Shown here one piece after another: positions 17,407-26,484 of a stretch of DNA of 64,000 bases. The position numbers and the translations under genes were made by a program. The stretch is from UBA2334 sp049653005 (lineage in GTDB: Bacteria; Pseudomonadota; Gammaproteobacteria; Burkholderiales; Burkholderiaceae_C). How positions within the stretch are numbered: position 1 is the first letter of the stretch; the number at the start of each line of letters is the position of its first letter. Below the pieces are notes generated by a model. That model was not told where the DNA came from. It made no database searches and saw only the letters and a list, made by a program, of their open reading frames with translations. The stretch is taken from positions 108,901 through 172,900 of the forward strand of contig JBASFL010000065.1 in the NCBI GenBank assembly GCA_049653005.1, in the 5' to 3' direction.

Positions 17407-17667
17407 ATGGCCCTCATGATCACCACCGAATGCATCAATTGCGACGTTTGCGAGCCCGAGTGCCCCAACGAAGCCATTTACATGGGTGAAGACATTTACG
17501 AAATCGACCCCCACAAATGCACCGAGTGCCTGGGGCATTTTGACGAACCCCAGTGTGTGCAGGTCTGCCCGGTGGAGTGCATCCCCATCAACCCCCAGCA
17601 CGTGGAAAACCGCGAAACCCTCTGGCAAAAATACCAGCGGTTGCAGCAAAACACGCCTTCGAGCTGA
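17407..17667 (+). CDS. 2[4Fe-4S] ferredoxin, YfhL type
   Basis: An 86-residue bacterial ferredoxin. The first cluster motif is C9-x2-C12-x2-C15-x3-C19 and the second starts at CTEC. The second has the extra loop (LGHFDEPQC) characteristic of YfhL/Allochromatium-type ferredoxins, followed by VCPVECI. It is a small cytoplasmic electron carrier whose partner is unknown. It sits 12 bp after coaD, an arrangement common in betaproteobacteria. Confidence 0.94.
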   Translation: MALMITTECINCDVCEPECPNEAIYMGEDIYEIDPHKCTECLGHFDEPQCVQVCPVECIPINPQHVENRETLWQKYQRLQQNTPSS

Positions 17668-17673
17668 GCTTTT

Positions 17674-18351
17674 TCAGGCCTCTGTGGGCTTGGTTGTGCC
17701 CTCCAGCGTGGGGTCGCTGGTCGAGGTTTTTGATGTGTCAGGCAGGGGAGGGGGCCTGCGCTCCGGTTTCGGGCGCGGTGGCTTGCTGGTGTGAATGGCC
17801 ACTGTCGCCTTGTCCATGCGCCCGTTCAGCAAGTCCGGGAAGGCTTTCAGTCCGCGCTCTATCGCCAGCTCAATGCCCGTGCGGTCATCGGCGCTGGGTT
17901 TTTTCAGCACCCAGTTCACCACCTCTGCCTTGTGCCCGGGGTGTCCCACGCCAATGCGCAGCCGCCAGTAGTCGGCACTGCCCAGTTGACCGTGGATGTC
18001 GCGCAGCCCGTTGTGCCCTGCGTGGCTGCCGCCCAGCTTCAGTTTGGCCTCGCCCGGTGGCAAATCCAGCTCGTCGTGCGCCACCAGAATTTCTTGCGGC
18101 GCAATTTTGAAAAACCGTGCCAACGCGGCCACCGACTGCCCCGATTTGTTCATGAACGTCTGCGGCTCCAGCAGCCAAACGGTCTGGCCTTCCACCACTG
18201 TGCGGGCCATCAGCCCAAAGTAGCCGCGTTCCAGCTGCAATGGCGCACGCAGTGTGCGTGACAGCTCGTCCACAAACCAAAACCCCGCGTTGTGCCGCGT
18301 GGCCTCGTACTCAGCCCCCGGATTGCCCAGGCCCACAAACAGTTTGATCAC
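17674..18351 (-). CDS. pth: Peptidyl-tRNA hydrolase with Pro/Lys-rich C-terminal tail
   Basis: Releases tRNA from prematurely terminated peptidyl-tRNA. The catalytic histidine is H20 in TRHNAGFWFVDEL. N10 (GLGNPG), the FMNKSGQSV stretch and the HDELDLPPG motif complete the active site. The enzyme body ends near residue 190. About 35 further residues are rich in Pro, Lys and Thr (PPRPKPERRPPPLPDTSK), longer than the usual 190-200-residue protein. It follows rplY, as in many betaproteobacteria, but a terminator-like hairpin stands between them. Confidence 0.95.
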   Translation of the reverse strand: MIKLFVGLGNPGAEYEATRHNAGFWFVDELSRTLRAPLQLERGYFGLMARTVVEGQTVWLLEPQTFMNKSGQSVAALARFFKIAPQEILVAHDELDLPPGEAKLKLGGSHAGHNGLRDIHGQLGSADYWRLRIGVGHPGHKAEVVNWVLKKPSADDRTGIELAIERGLKAFPDLLNGRMDKATVAIHTSKPPRPKPERRPPPLPDTSKTSTSDPTLEGTTKPTEA

Positions 18352-18387
18352 AGCGATTCAGTCCTTTTCACAACGCTTGCCCCAATG

Positions 18388-18415
18388 AAAAAAGCCCGCA
18401 AGCTGCGGGCTTTTT
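18388..18415 (-). terminator. Rho-independent terminator after rplY
   Basis: Hairpin GCCCGC-AAGCT-GCGGGC (18394-18410) flanked by A6 and T5, lying between rplY and pth. Read on the minus strand it ends in a T-run, so it should terminate or attenuate rplY transcription before pth. Confidence 0.75.
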
Positions 18416-18466
18416 CTGGCAAACCGGGCGCGCACACCTTCGGGTGTTTGCGTTCGGTGCAGGCAA

Positions 18467-19090
18467 TCACTTCTTGCCTTTGCCTTTTTTCTTGTCTTCC
18501 ACGACCACGGGTGCTGCCACCACTTCTGGCTCGGGCTCCACCACGGTGGCCACGGTTTGGTTGGGGCGGCCATGGGTCACCACCTTGATGCCGGTGGGCA
18601 TCACCAGGTCTTTGACGTGCACGGAGGAGTTCTTCGTGGCTTGCCCCAAGTCAACGGTGATGAATTCGGGCAGGCCGGTGGCCAGGCACTCGATTTCGAT
18701 TTCCGTCATCACGTGGTTCACCAAGCACTTGTCGGTTTTGACGGCAGGTGAGTTGTCGGCGTTCACGAAGTGCAAAGGCACTTTCTTGTGCAGGCGGGTT
18801 TTTTCGTCCACGCGCTGGAAGTCCAGGTGCAACACCAGTTGCTTGAAGGGGTGGTATTGCACGTTGCGCAACAGCACTTGTTCGGTTTGACCGGCCAGTT
18901 CCATTTCCAGAATGGATGCGTGGAATGCCTCTTTTTTCAGGGCATGCCACAGGGCGTTGTGGTCCAGTTCCACTTGCGTGGCAGCGGCAGCGCCACCGTA
19001 AACAATGGCAGGCGTGCGGCCGGTGTTGCGGAGACGGCGGCTCGCACCCGTGCCCTGCTTGGTACGCTCAAAAGCGACAAATTTCATCAT
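18467..19090 (-). CDS. rplY: 50S ribosomal protein L25 (CTC form)
   Basis: 5S-rRNA-binding ribosomal protein of the long CTC type, 207 residues. The L25 domain occupies about residues 1-95 (FVAFERTKQGTGASRRLRN) and the TL5 C-terminal domain about 96-185. A lysine-rich tail DKKKGKGKK closes the protein. Two consecutive ATG codons (19090, 19087) are possible starts; GGAG lies about 9 bases before the first. It is flanked by prs upstream and pth downstream, the common bacterial order. Confidence 0.95.
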   Translation of the reverse strand: MMKFVAFERTKQGTGASRRLRNTGRTPAIVYGGAAAATQVELDHNALWHALKKEAFHASILEMELAGQTEQVLLRNVQYHPFKQLVLHLDFQRVDEKTRLHKKVPLHFVNADNSPAVKTDKCLVNHVMTEIEIECLATGLPEFITVDLGQATKNSSVHVKDLVMPTGIKVVTHGRPNQTVATVVEPEPEVVAAPVVVEDKKKGKGKK

Positions 19091-19214
19091 GTTTCACTAC
19101 TCCATTGGGGGGGAAGGCTCCGCGACCAGAGCGCCCCGTTTAAAAAGGGTGTTGCCACCCGCTTGGTTGTTTGCCGTTGCCTCGAAACACCCACGGTCGT
19201 GGGTGAACGCCAGC

Positions 19215-20189
19215 TCAGAACAGGTTTTCCTGGTCGGCAAACAAACTCATCACCGACTCGCCCGAGGCAATGCGCGAGATGGTTTCGGCCATCAGCGGTG
19301 CCACGGACAGTTGGCGGATTTTGGGGCAAGCCTGTGCGGCTTGGCTCAATGGGATGGTGTTGGTCACCACCACTTCGTCAAGGGCCGAACCCTTGGAAAT
19401 ACGCTCGATGGCCGGGCCGGAGAAGATGGCATGCGTGCAATACGCATACACATTTTTGGCACCGCGCTCTTTCAACACTTCGGCGGCTTTCACCAAGGTG
19501 CCTGCCGTGTCGATCATGTCGTCCATGATGACGCAGTTGCGCCCTTCGATGTCGCCAATCACGTGCATCACTTCCGACACGTTCGCCCGTGGGCGGCGCT
19601 TGTCGATGATGGCCATGTCGCAATCCAGCTGTTTGGCCAGCGCGCGCGCGCGCACCACCCCACCCACGTCGGGTGACACCACCAGCAGGTCGGGGTAGTT
19701 TTTGGCACGCAAGTCACCCAGCAGCACGGGTGATGCGTAAATGTTGTCCACAGGGATGTCGAAAAAGCCCTGAATCTGGTCGGCGTGCAAGTCCATGGTC
19801 AACACGCGTGAGACACCCACGGCCTGCAACATGTTGGCCACCACTTTGGCCGTGATGGGCACACGGCTGGAGCGTGGACGGCGGTCTTGCCGCGCGTAAC
19901 CGAAATAGGGAATCACGGCAGAAATACGTTCTGCGGAAGCGCGCTTCAATGCATCCACCATGATGATGAGTTCCATCAGGTTCTCATTGGTGGGCGCGCA
20001 AGTGGACTGAATCACGAACACGTCACGCGCACGCACGTTTTGCGCAATCTCCACCGTCACTTCACCATCGGAGAAGCGGCCAACATTGGCTGCGCCGAGG
20101 GTTGTGCGGGTGTGTTGTGCAATTTCTGCGGCCAACACGGGGTTGGCATTGCCGGTGAAAATCATGAAATCAGGGGGTTGAGTTGTCAT
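19215..20189 (-). CDS. prs: Ribose-phosphate pyrophosphokinase
   Basis: Makes PRPP from ribose-5-phosphate and ATP for nucleotide, histidine and tryptophan synthesis. The 324 residues are of class I length. Motifs are STCAPTNENLMELIIMVDAL, the ATP loop RQDRRPRSSR, the Mg-binding TMDLHADQIQGFF and the PRPP loop VIMDDMIDTAGTL. The gene is preceded by tRNA-Gln and followed by rplY on the same strand. Confidence 0.97.
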   Translation of the reverse strand: MTTQPPDFMIFTGNANPVLAAEIAQHTRTTLGAANVGRFSDGEVTVEIAQNVRARDVFVIQSTCAPTNENLMELIIMVDALKRASAERISAVIPYFGYARQDRRPRSSRVPITAKVVANMLQAVGVSRVLTMDLHADQIQGFFDIPVDNIYASPVLLGDLRAKNYPDLLVVSPDVGGVVRARALAKQLDCDMAIIDKRRPRANVSEVMHVIGDIEGRNCVIMDDMIDTAGTLVKAAEVLKERGAKNVYAYCTHAIFSGPAIERISKGSALDEVVVTNTIPLSQAAQACPKIRQLSVAPLMAETISRIASGESVMSLFADQENLF

Positions 20190-20258
20190 GATTTTTCCAG
20201 CGGAAGCAGTGTCTGAAACGGTAAACGCGGGCAGGTACTGCCTCAGCGCGAAATAATT

Positions 20259-20335
20259 TGGCAGGGGAGGAAGGACTCGAACCCTCGCATGCCGGAATCA
20301 AAATCCGGTGCCTTTACCAACTTGGCGACTCCCCT
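20259..20335 (-). tRNA. tRNA-Gln (anticodon TTG)
   Basis: A 77-base cloverleaf read on the minus strand. The acceptor is AGGGGAG/CTCCCCT with discriminator G and an encoded CCA. The anticodon stem is CCGGA/TCCGG with loop TTTTGAT (anticodon TTG), and the T-loop is TTCGAGT. It lies between ispE and prs, its usual place in betaproteobacteria. Confidence 0.95.
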
Positions 20336-20411
20336 ACGCAGGCCAATGGTCGAAGAAACCACTGCCCAAAAACCAGCCAGAATTATCCTTCAAAAAACCA
20401 CCTTGCTTGAT

Positions 20412-21272
20412 TCAAGCAACCCAGTTTTTCAAGGGATGTTCGCGCAAACTGTTGACCTGCGAGATGAACCACGCACTGGGTGCGGGAATTGCATTCAAGC
20501 TGCCATTCAGCGGCGCAAACACAGCACTGCCTGAACCTGTCATGCGAGCTGACAAACCTTGGTTTTTCAGCCACTCCAAACACACCGAAAGTTCAGGGCA
20601 TTGGGCTTGCGCAACAGGTTGCAAGTCGTTGTGGCCAAACATCAGTTTTTCCACGTCGCTGCATTCCACGAAGCCTTGAAGTATAGCTGTTTTTGTGTCT
20701 CTTTTTAATTTTGAATCGGCAAAGATGGCCACGGTGGACAAGCCCCCATCGGGTTTCACCACCAGAAAACGTTGTGGGGCCAACTCCACAGCGCTCAACT
20801 CGTCACCAATGCCCTCGGCCCAGGCGTTTTGCCCAAACAAGAAAAATGGCACATCGGCACCCAGTTTCAAGCCAAGGGCCATCAGTTCGCACCTTGTCAG
20901 TCCCGTGTCCCAAAGGCGGTTCAATGCCAGCAAGCAACTGGCCGCATCAGACGAGCCGCCCCCCATGCCTGCCTGCATCGGTATGTTTTTGCGCAGTCGA
21001 ATGTGCACGCCCTGCGTACATCCAGTGGCTTCTTGCAGCAACCGTGCAGCCCTCACCACCAAATCGTTGTCGGGCAGAGGGGGGCCTTGGCGACGTTCAG
21101 CGTCTTCCCTCGTGATCCGTGGTGTTGCCCGCGCTTCAAAGTCAAGCGTGTCGCACAGGTCCAGCAGCACAAACACCGATTGCATCAGGTGGTAGCCGTC
21201 AGCCCGGCGTCCCACGATGTGTAAAAACAGGTTCAATTTGGCCGGAGCTGGCACGTCAAACAGTGCGTTCAT
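20412..21272 (-). CDS. ispE: 4-(cytidine 5'-diphospho)-2-C-methyl-D-erythritol kinase
   Basis: GHMP kinase of the non-mevalonate (MEP) isoprenoid pathway, 286 residues. The N-terminal PAPAKLNLFLHIVGRRADGYH and the ATP-binding KNIPMQAGMGGGSSDAAS motif are clear. The C-terminal GSGSAVFAPL matches the third GHMP motif. The codons for FADSKLKRDTKTAILQGF (around 20680-20740) are unusually AT-rich for this chromosome, but the protein still follows the family. It lies seven bases after lolB. Confidence 0.95.
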   Translation of the reverse strand: MNALFDVPAPAKLNLFLHIVGRRADGYHLMQSVFVLLDLCDTLDFEARATPRITREDAERRQGPPLPDNDLVVRAARLLQEATGCTQGVHIRLRKNIPMQAGMGGGSSDAASCLLALNRLWDTGLTRCELMALGLKLGADVPFFLFGQNAWAEGIGDELSAVELAPQRFLVVKPDGGLSTVAIFADSKLKRDTKTAILQGFVECSDVEKLMFGHNDLQPVAQAQCPELSVCLEWLKNQGLSARMTGSGSAVFAPLNGSLNAIPAPSAWFISQVNSLREHPLKNWVA

Positions 21273-21279
21273 AGTGCGT

Positions 21280-21804
21280 TCATGGTTGCAATCGGGATGA
21301 CGTGTCCAGCACCAGTCTGATTTCCGCCCAGGGCAAGGGGGGCAGTCGCCGCGCTGTCAGTTTTCCGTTGCTCAAACCGCTGAGGTCTGCCTGCCAGCCG
21401 TCGGCGTCTGCATCGACACCCTTCAGCCACGCAAACAGCGCGGCCACCGGCAAGCGGGTGCCCGTCAATGCCTCTGTCAACGCATTCAGGTCTGCAAAAT
21501 GTTTCACTGGCCCTGTGCCGCGCAGCTCTGCCAGTCCCGGCTGCCAAAGAACCGCCGCCAGCGTCGTGCCCAGCGGGGTGGACAACGCCAACCGGCCACG
21601 CTCTTCCGATCCGTTCAGTTCAAACACCGCTGAAAACTGCGTGGGGGGGGCGGTGTCGGCTTTCAGCATCAGTCGACCCGTCCATGTGTTTCCCGCGGTG
21701 TGTTGTGCCATCCGTGTGGGCTCTGGCGTTGCACATCCCGCGACCACCGCCACCACCAACAGACAGCCCAACCGCAGCAGTGCGCGTGCCAGGCCGCTTG
21801 TCAA
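21280..21804 (-). CDS. lolB: Outer-membrane lipoprotein LolB
   Basis: Receives lipoproteins from LolA and inserts them in the outer membrane. It has 174 residues with a lipoprotein signal peptide (LLVVAVVAGC, lipobox cysteine near residue 24). The mature part follows the LolB pattern (WTGRLMLKADTAPPTQFSAV, FELNGSEERGRLALSTPLG). The start overlaps the end of the upstream TPR gene by 4 bp, and ispE follows. Confidence 0.9.
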   Translation of the reverse strand: MTSGLARALLRLGCLLVVAVVAGCATPEPTRMAQHTAGNTWTGRLMLKADTAPPTQFSAVFELNGSEERGRLALSTPLGTTLAAVLWQPGLAELRGTGPVKHFADLNALTEALTGTRLPVAALFAWLKGVDADADGWQADLSGLSNGKLTARRLPPLPWAEIRLVLDTSSRLQP

Positions 21805-23606
21805 AGCGACACACCCAGTCGTTTCAGCGTTTCCATCAGCGCCGGGTTATCGGGTTGCATGCCCCTGGCTTGCTGGAACACTGCTTTAGCTGCCTCCCGG
21901 TCTCCCATTGCCCAAAGCACTTCGCCCAGGTGCACCGCAATTTCAATGTCGGCCCGTTTCTCAAATGCTTGCCGCAGCAGTTGAGCTGCCACGGGCAAAT
22001 TGCCCAGCCGGTACTCCACCCACCCCAGGCTGTCGGTGATGAACGGGTCTCCGGGGGCCATCTCAAGTGCTCTCAGGATCAGTGCTTTTGCCTCGTCCAA
22101 CCGCGTGTTGCGGTCGGCCAGTGCGTACCCAAGTGCGTTGTGGGCGTGGTGATAGTCGGGCTTTTGGGCCATGAGTGCCCGCAAAATGCGCTCCATTTCA
22201 CCGGGATGGCCCAGTTTGTCGGCCAACATGGCGTGTTCGTATGCCAGTTCCTCATCGTCGGGAAACAGCGTGGCCGCCGTTTGCATCACGGCATACGCGT
22301 CTGTCAGTTGTTGGGCATCTTTCAGCAGTTGTACTTCTGCCAGCAATTTGGCGCGGGCATCGCCTGACTGTTGCGCCGGTATTTGTTGAATAAGCGTCCG
22401 CGCTTCACCCACTTTGCCCTGTTTGGCCATCAACGCAGCCCGCCGCACTTGTATCCGCAGCGCGTCGTCTGCGGGTTCAATGCGGTCAAGCCATTGGCCT
22501 GCCACCGCAAATTGTTGCCGTGTTTCCGCGATTTGGGCCAGCGAAAGGTAGGCCTGTGTGTTGCCCCGCTGGGCCCGCTCGGGTTCCATGCGTGCCGACA
22601 GTGCCAAAAAGCGCTTCAGCTGCTCTTCAGCGGTGTCCAGCAGGCCTTTTTGTGCGTTCAGTGCCCCCAGCAGCAACCACGGTTCTGCTGCCGCGGGGTC
22701 TTGTGCTGCTGCGGATTCCAATTGCTGTTGAGCGTCTGCTGAACGGTTGTTGTCCAGCAGGTAGCGCACGTAAGCCATCCGCACCGGGAATTGCACTGGC
22801 GTGGGGTTGGCCAAAAACGTGCCCAGCATCGTCTCTGCTTCGGGCACTTTGGCATTCATCAGCTCCAGGGCCAGCAGACCTGGTGCACCAGTGCCCGCAG
22901 GGCTGGTGATTGCTTCGCGCAACAAACTCAGTGCGGACTCTTTGAGCCCCAGGCCCAAGGCCAGCACCCCTTGTGCGGCCCACGCGCTGGCAGCGGTGTC
23001 CGGGCGTTGTGTCCAAGGTTGCAGCGCTGCCACGGCCACTTGGCGGGCGGCGGCCTTGTCCTTGGTGCGCGCATAGGTCTGGCCCACCACATCAATCAGT
23101 GCATTTCGCTCTGCGTCGGGAACGACTGTCAGCAGTTTTTCCAGGGGAGCTGCGCTTTGTGCCACTTCGTTTCTGGCCAGCATCAGTTGCAGCAGCACGC
23201 GGTAGGGGTCTGCGGATGTGGGCAGGGCGTTGGCCCAGGCCCGTGCAGCTTCTTTGGCCGCGTCACCCGAGCGCGATTCCAGCGCCACATTCACTGCCCG
23301 CCTGTACACATCCGGATCTGCCGATTTGCGTGCAGCCTCCAGCAACAGCGAGTAACCAATGCCCGGCTCCTGTGCCGCCACTTGCATTTCACCCACCAGC
23401 ACCAGGTACATGGTTTCAGCTGCAGAGGCCGCCTTGCCTGGCGCCATTGACTGCGCCATTGCCCCTTGGCCACACCAAGTCAGCGCGACTGCGGTCACCG
23501 CCAGAACCGCGCCCCGCCACCCCTTGGGGCGGACCTCCGCCTGGTGCCAATGGGGCCGGTTCAGCAAGCGGGTGCGCTGTGCGGGCGAAAGGGGTGTGAT
23601 GTTCAT
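21801..23606 (-). CDS. Tetratricopeptide-repeat protein, exported
   Basis: A 601-residue protein of helical TPR repeats. The start at 23606 (MNITPLSP) is chosen because the frame upstream overlaps mutM in antisense. An N-terminal stretch with a hydrophobic segment (GAVLAVTAVALTWCGQGAMAQ, about residues 33-53) suggests export to the periplasm after a long basic n-region. TPR-like units recur up to the C-terminus (HNALGYALADRNTRLDEAKALI, SLGWVEYRLGNLPVAAQLL). It overlaps lolB by 4 bp and is divergent from mutM. Such proteins are regularly found beside lolB in Burkholderiales; the molecular role is not known to me. Confidence 0.85.
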   Translation of the reverse strand: MNITPLSPAQRTRLLNRPHWHQAEVRPKGWRGAVLAVTAVALTWCGQGAMAQSMAPGKAASAAETMYLVLVGEMQVAAQEPGIGYSLLLEAARKSADPDVYRRAVNVALESRSGDAAKEAARAWANALPTSADPYRVLLQLMLARNEVAQSAAPLEKLLTVVPDAERNALIDVVGQTYARTKDKAAARQVAVAALQPWTQRPDTAASAWAAQGVLALGLGLKESALSLLREAITSPAGTGAPGLLALELMNAKVPEAETMLGTFLANPTPVQFPVRMAYVRYLLDNNRSADAQQQLESAAAQDPAAAEPWLLLGALNAQKGLLDTAEEQLKRFLALSARMEPERAQRGNTQAYLSLAQIAETRQQFAVAGQWLDRIEPADDALRIQVRRAALMAKQGKVGEARTLIQQIPAQQSGDARAKLLAEVQLLKDAQQLTDAYAVMQTAATLFPDDEELAYEHAMLADKLGHPGEMERILRALMAQKPDYHHAHNALGYALADRNTRLDEAKALILRALEMAPGDPFITDSLGWVEYRLGNLPVAAQLLRQAFEKRADIEIAVHLGEVLWAMGDREAAKAVFQQARGMQPDNPALMETLKRLGVSL

Positions 23607-23657
23607 GGAGTCATGATAATTCAGGGGTTTTTTCCTCTGTCCCCAAGGTCCATTTCC

Positions 23658-24473
23658 ATGCCTGAGTTGCCTGAAGTTGAAGTCACCCGCCTGGGTTTTG
23701 CCCAGCGCATTCAGGACGCGGTGGTGCTGGGGGTTGCCTTGGGCAAGCCTTTGCGTTGGCCCATTGGGTGCGAGCCTTCCGTTTTGATCGGGCGCTCCGT
23801 TCGTGGGGTGGGTCGCCGGGGCAAATATCTTTTGCTTCAGCTGGACCAGGGGCTGTTGCTGATTCACCTCGGCATGTCAGGCAGTTTGCGGTTTGACACC
23901 GCGTTACCTCCCGCAGGTCCACACGACCACTTCGGCCTTCGCACCACACGGGGTGAGTTGCGCCTGCACGACCCCCGACGCTTCGGCGCCGTGGTGTATG
24001 CCACCGATCTCGATGACCCCATTGCTTGCAAGCTGCTGGGCAAATTGGGGTTTGAGCCCTTGTCGGACGATTTTGACCCTGTGGTGTTCACCACCCGGAT
24101 GCAAGCGTTGCGTGCCCCCATCAAGCAAGCTTTGCTGGCCGGTGAAGTTGTGGTTGGGGTTGGCAATATCTACGCTTGCGAAGCACTTTTTTTGGCAGGC
24201 ATCAAGCCCACCACTCCCGCGCAGTCCGTGGGTCCTGGGCGGCTCAAAAAGCTCCACGGTGTCATCAAGGCCGTGCTGGCACGTGCTGTGGCGTCGGGCG
24301 GCAGCACCCTGCGCGATTTCTCTGGGGTCGATGGCCAGGCGGGTCACTTTCAGGCGCAGGCCAACGTTTACGGGCGAGAGTCTCAACCTTGCACCGTGTG
24401 CAGCACACCCATTCGTCGCTTGGTACAAGCCCAGCGCTCCACTTATTACTGCCCCAAGTGCCAAGCCCGATGA
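23658..24473 (+). CDS. mutM: Formamidopyrimidine-DNA glycosylase
   Basis: Removes 8-oxoguanine and formamidopyrimidines from DNA. Started at 23658 the protein is MPELPEVEV..., with the catalytic Pro2 and Glu3, and 271 residues long. The helix-two-turn-helix stretch (VVGVGNIYACEALF) and the C-terminal zinc finger CTVC...YYCPKCQ are intact. It is first in the series mutM, dynamin-like GTPase, mutY. Confidence 0.96.
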   Translation: MPELPEVEVTRLGFAQRIQDAVVLGVALGKPLRWPIGCEPSVLIGRSVRGVGRRGKYLLLQLDQGLLLIHLGMSGSLRFDTALPPAGPHDHFGLRTTRGELRLHDPRRFGAVVYATDLDDPIACKLLGKLGFEPLSDDFDPVVFTTRMQALRAPIKQALLAGEVVVGVGNIYACEALFLAGIKPTTPAQSVGPGRLKKLHGVIKAVLARAVASGGSTLRDFSGVDGQAGHFQAQANVYGRESQPCTVCSTPIRRLVQAQRSTYYCPKCQAR

Positions 24474-24525
24474 ACCGTTGCCTGCGGTGTATATTGGGTC
24501 GCATGCGGTCACCACGCCCCCTGCC

Positions 24526-26484
24526 ATGAGCTTCAACGACAATTTTGACCAGCACAGCCGCTGGCGGCGAGATGCTTCGTCTGACCTTCAGTCGCTGTCT
24601 GACTGGCTCCGCGAACGAGACCTGCTGGACCCTGCTGTTGCCGACCACGTCGAGAGCCTGCGCCAGCGCGTGAAGCAAGACAAGGTCATGGTTGCTTTTG
24701 TGGCCGAGTTCTCACGTGGCAAGTCAGAGCTGATCAACGCCGTGTTTTTTGCCGACTACGGGCGGCGCATCATGCCAGCCAGTGCAGGGCGCACCACCAT
24801 GTGCCCCACTGAGTTGGGGTATGACCCAGAAGAGCTGCCGTCGCTTCGCTTGCTTCCCATCGAAACCCGCTTGCAAGCCCGGGCACTGGTCGATTGGCGC
24901 CACCATCCTGACGCGTGGGAAACCATCGCACTCAATGTCAAAGACGCCGACGGGCTGGCCGCCAGCATGGCCCGCGTGGCTGAGGTTCACCGCGTCACCC
25001 CCGAACAAGCGGCTGCCCTCGGTTTCTGGCAGTCGGAAGGTGGGGTTGACAAAAGCATGGTGGGCGCTGACGGCTTGGTCGAGGTGCCCAGGTGGCGCCA
25101 TGCGCTCATCAACATTGCCCACCCGCTGCTCAAGCAGGGTTTGGTCATACTTGACACACCGGGGCTCAATGCCATTGGTGCCGAGCCCGAGCTCACCGTC
25201 AGTCTTTTACCGCAGGCCCACTCCATCGTGTTCATATTGGGGGCTGATACGGGCGTTACCCAGTCTGACCTGCGCATCTGGCGGGAGCACATCATCCCCA
25301 CGGTGGCCAATCCGGCGGGAAAGCTTGTGGTGCTCAACAAAATCGACACCCTTTGGGACGAGCTCAGCACCCCGGGTGCCGTGCAGCTGCAAATACAGCG
25401 CCAGTGCGAAAGCTCTGCCGCCATTCTGGCGATCCCGCCTGCGCGTGTCATGGCCGTGTCTGCCCAGAAGGGGCTCGTCGCCAAAATTCAAGGCGATGCC
25501 ACCTTGCTGGACGCCAGCCGCTTGCCCGGTCTTGAAAACGTCCTCGTGCACGACATCATCGGTCAGCGTCGGCAACTGCTGCAGCAGGCCGTGGCCCAGG
25601 GCGTGGCCGAGCTTGTGACCCGCGTGGGTCACATCACGCACACCCGCAGCCGCGATCTCACCGAGCAGATACAGGAGTTGGAAGGTCTGCGGGGCAAAAA
25701 TGGTGCGGTCATTCGCCACATGCGCTTGCGCATCGAGCAGGAGCAACACGACTTCGAGTCAGGCAGTGGCCGCATTCAGGCTGTGCGAACCGTGCACATG
25801 AAACTGTTGCACGACATGTACGCCGCCGTTGGCCAGACGCGGGTGCGCCAAGAGGTTGCCCAACTGATCGAACAACTCAAAGAGCCCGGTCTCAAGCTCG
25901 GCGTGCGCCGGACTTACGCGCGTACTTTCGATGGTTTGCGTGAGTTGCTCACCAAAGCCGCTGCCATCAGCACCGAAATAGGCGCCATGCTCCAGGCGAG
26001 CTTCGTGCAGCTCAACACCGAGTTGGGTTTTGCCCTTCAGGCACCACCTGCCCCCGATTTGTCAGCCCAAATGCAAGAGCTTGCCCAGGTTGAGCGCAGT
26101 CATGTCCAGTATTTGGGGGTTGGGCAGACCCTCAAGCTGGCCAACCCTGAGTTTTGCGAGCGTTTGGGTCGTGCGTTGCTCAGTCGCTTGCGCATCGTTT
26201 ACGAATCCGCCGCTTCAGAGCTTGAACTGTGGAACAAATCCGCTGCTTCTCAGCTCGACGGCCAGCTGCGCGACCGTCGCAGCAATTTCGCCCGCCGGGT
26301 GGAGGCCGTTACCCGCATTCAGGATGCAGCTGGTGGCCTGGACGAACGCCTGGGTGAGCTGACTGCCCAGCTGGACACCCTTGGCGCCACCCGTCACGAA
26401 CTTGAGCGCCTCACCCAAGGCATGACCCAGCCCGCGGTGTCCTTGGCCGAAGAAGACACGCAGCCCATGGCTTTGGGTGCGTGA
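24526..26484 (+). CDS. Dynamin-family GTPase
   Basis: A 652-residue large GTPase of the bacterial dynamin-like superfamily. The P-loop reads VAEFSRGKSELINAVF near residue 56, so the first glycine of the usual GxxxxGKS is replaced by alanine. The G3 motif LDTPGLN and G4 motif LNKID are intact, and the C-terminal half is helical with coiled-coil character. It starts 52 bp after mutM and its stop overlaps the mutY start by one base (TGATG). Membrane association is known for the superfamily; no membrane helix is seen here. The function of this subgroup is not known to me. Confidence 0.85.
   Translation: MSFNDNFDQHSRWRRDASSDLQSLSDWLRERDLLDPAVADHVESLRQRVKQDKVMVAFVAEFSRGKSELINAVFFADYGRRIMPASAGRTTMCPTELGYDPEELPSLRLLPIETRLQARALVDWRHHPDAWETIALNVKDADGLAASMARVAEVHRVTPEQAAALGFWQSEGGVDKSMVGADGLVEVPRWRHALINIAHPLLKQGLVILDTPGLNAIGAEPELTVSLLPQAHSIVFILGADTGVTQSDLRIWREHIIPTVANPAGKLVVLNKIDTLWDELSTPGAVQLQIQRQCESSAAILAIPPARVMAVSAQKGLVAKIQGDATLLDASRLPGLENVLVHDIIGQRRQLLQQAVAQGVAELVTRVGHITHTRSRDLTEQIQELEGLRGKNGAVIRHMRLRIEQEQHDFESGSGRIQAVRTVHMKLLHDMYAAVGQTRVRQEVAQLIEQLKEPGLKLGVRRTYARTFDGLRELLTKAAAISTEIGAMLQASFVQLNTELGFALQAPPAPDLSAQMQELAQVERSHVQYLGVGQTLKLANPEFCERLGRALLSRLRIVYESAASELELWNKSAASQLDGQLRDRRSNFARRVEAVTRIQDAAGGLDERLGELTAQLDTLGATRHELERLTQGMTQPAVSLAEEDTQPMALGA

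Noticed and set aside
19091..19214. Riboswitch or leader regulation between prs and rplY
   Set aside because: The 124-bp gap has a normal Shine-Dalgarno but no structured element that I can recognise.
20675..20720. ATAGCTGTTTTTG in ispE as another repeat copy
   Set aside because: The AAGCGCTGGAGGCC core is absent and the encoded peptide follows the IspE family.
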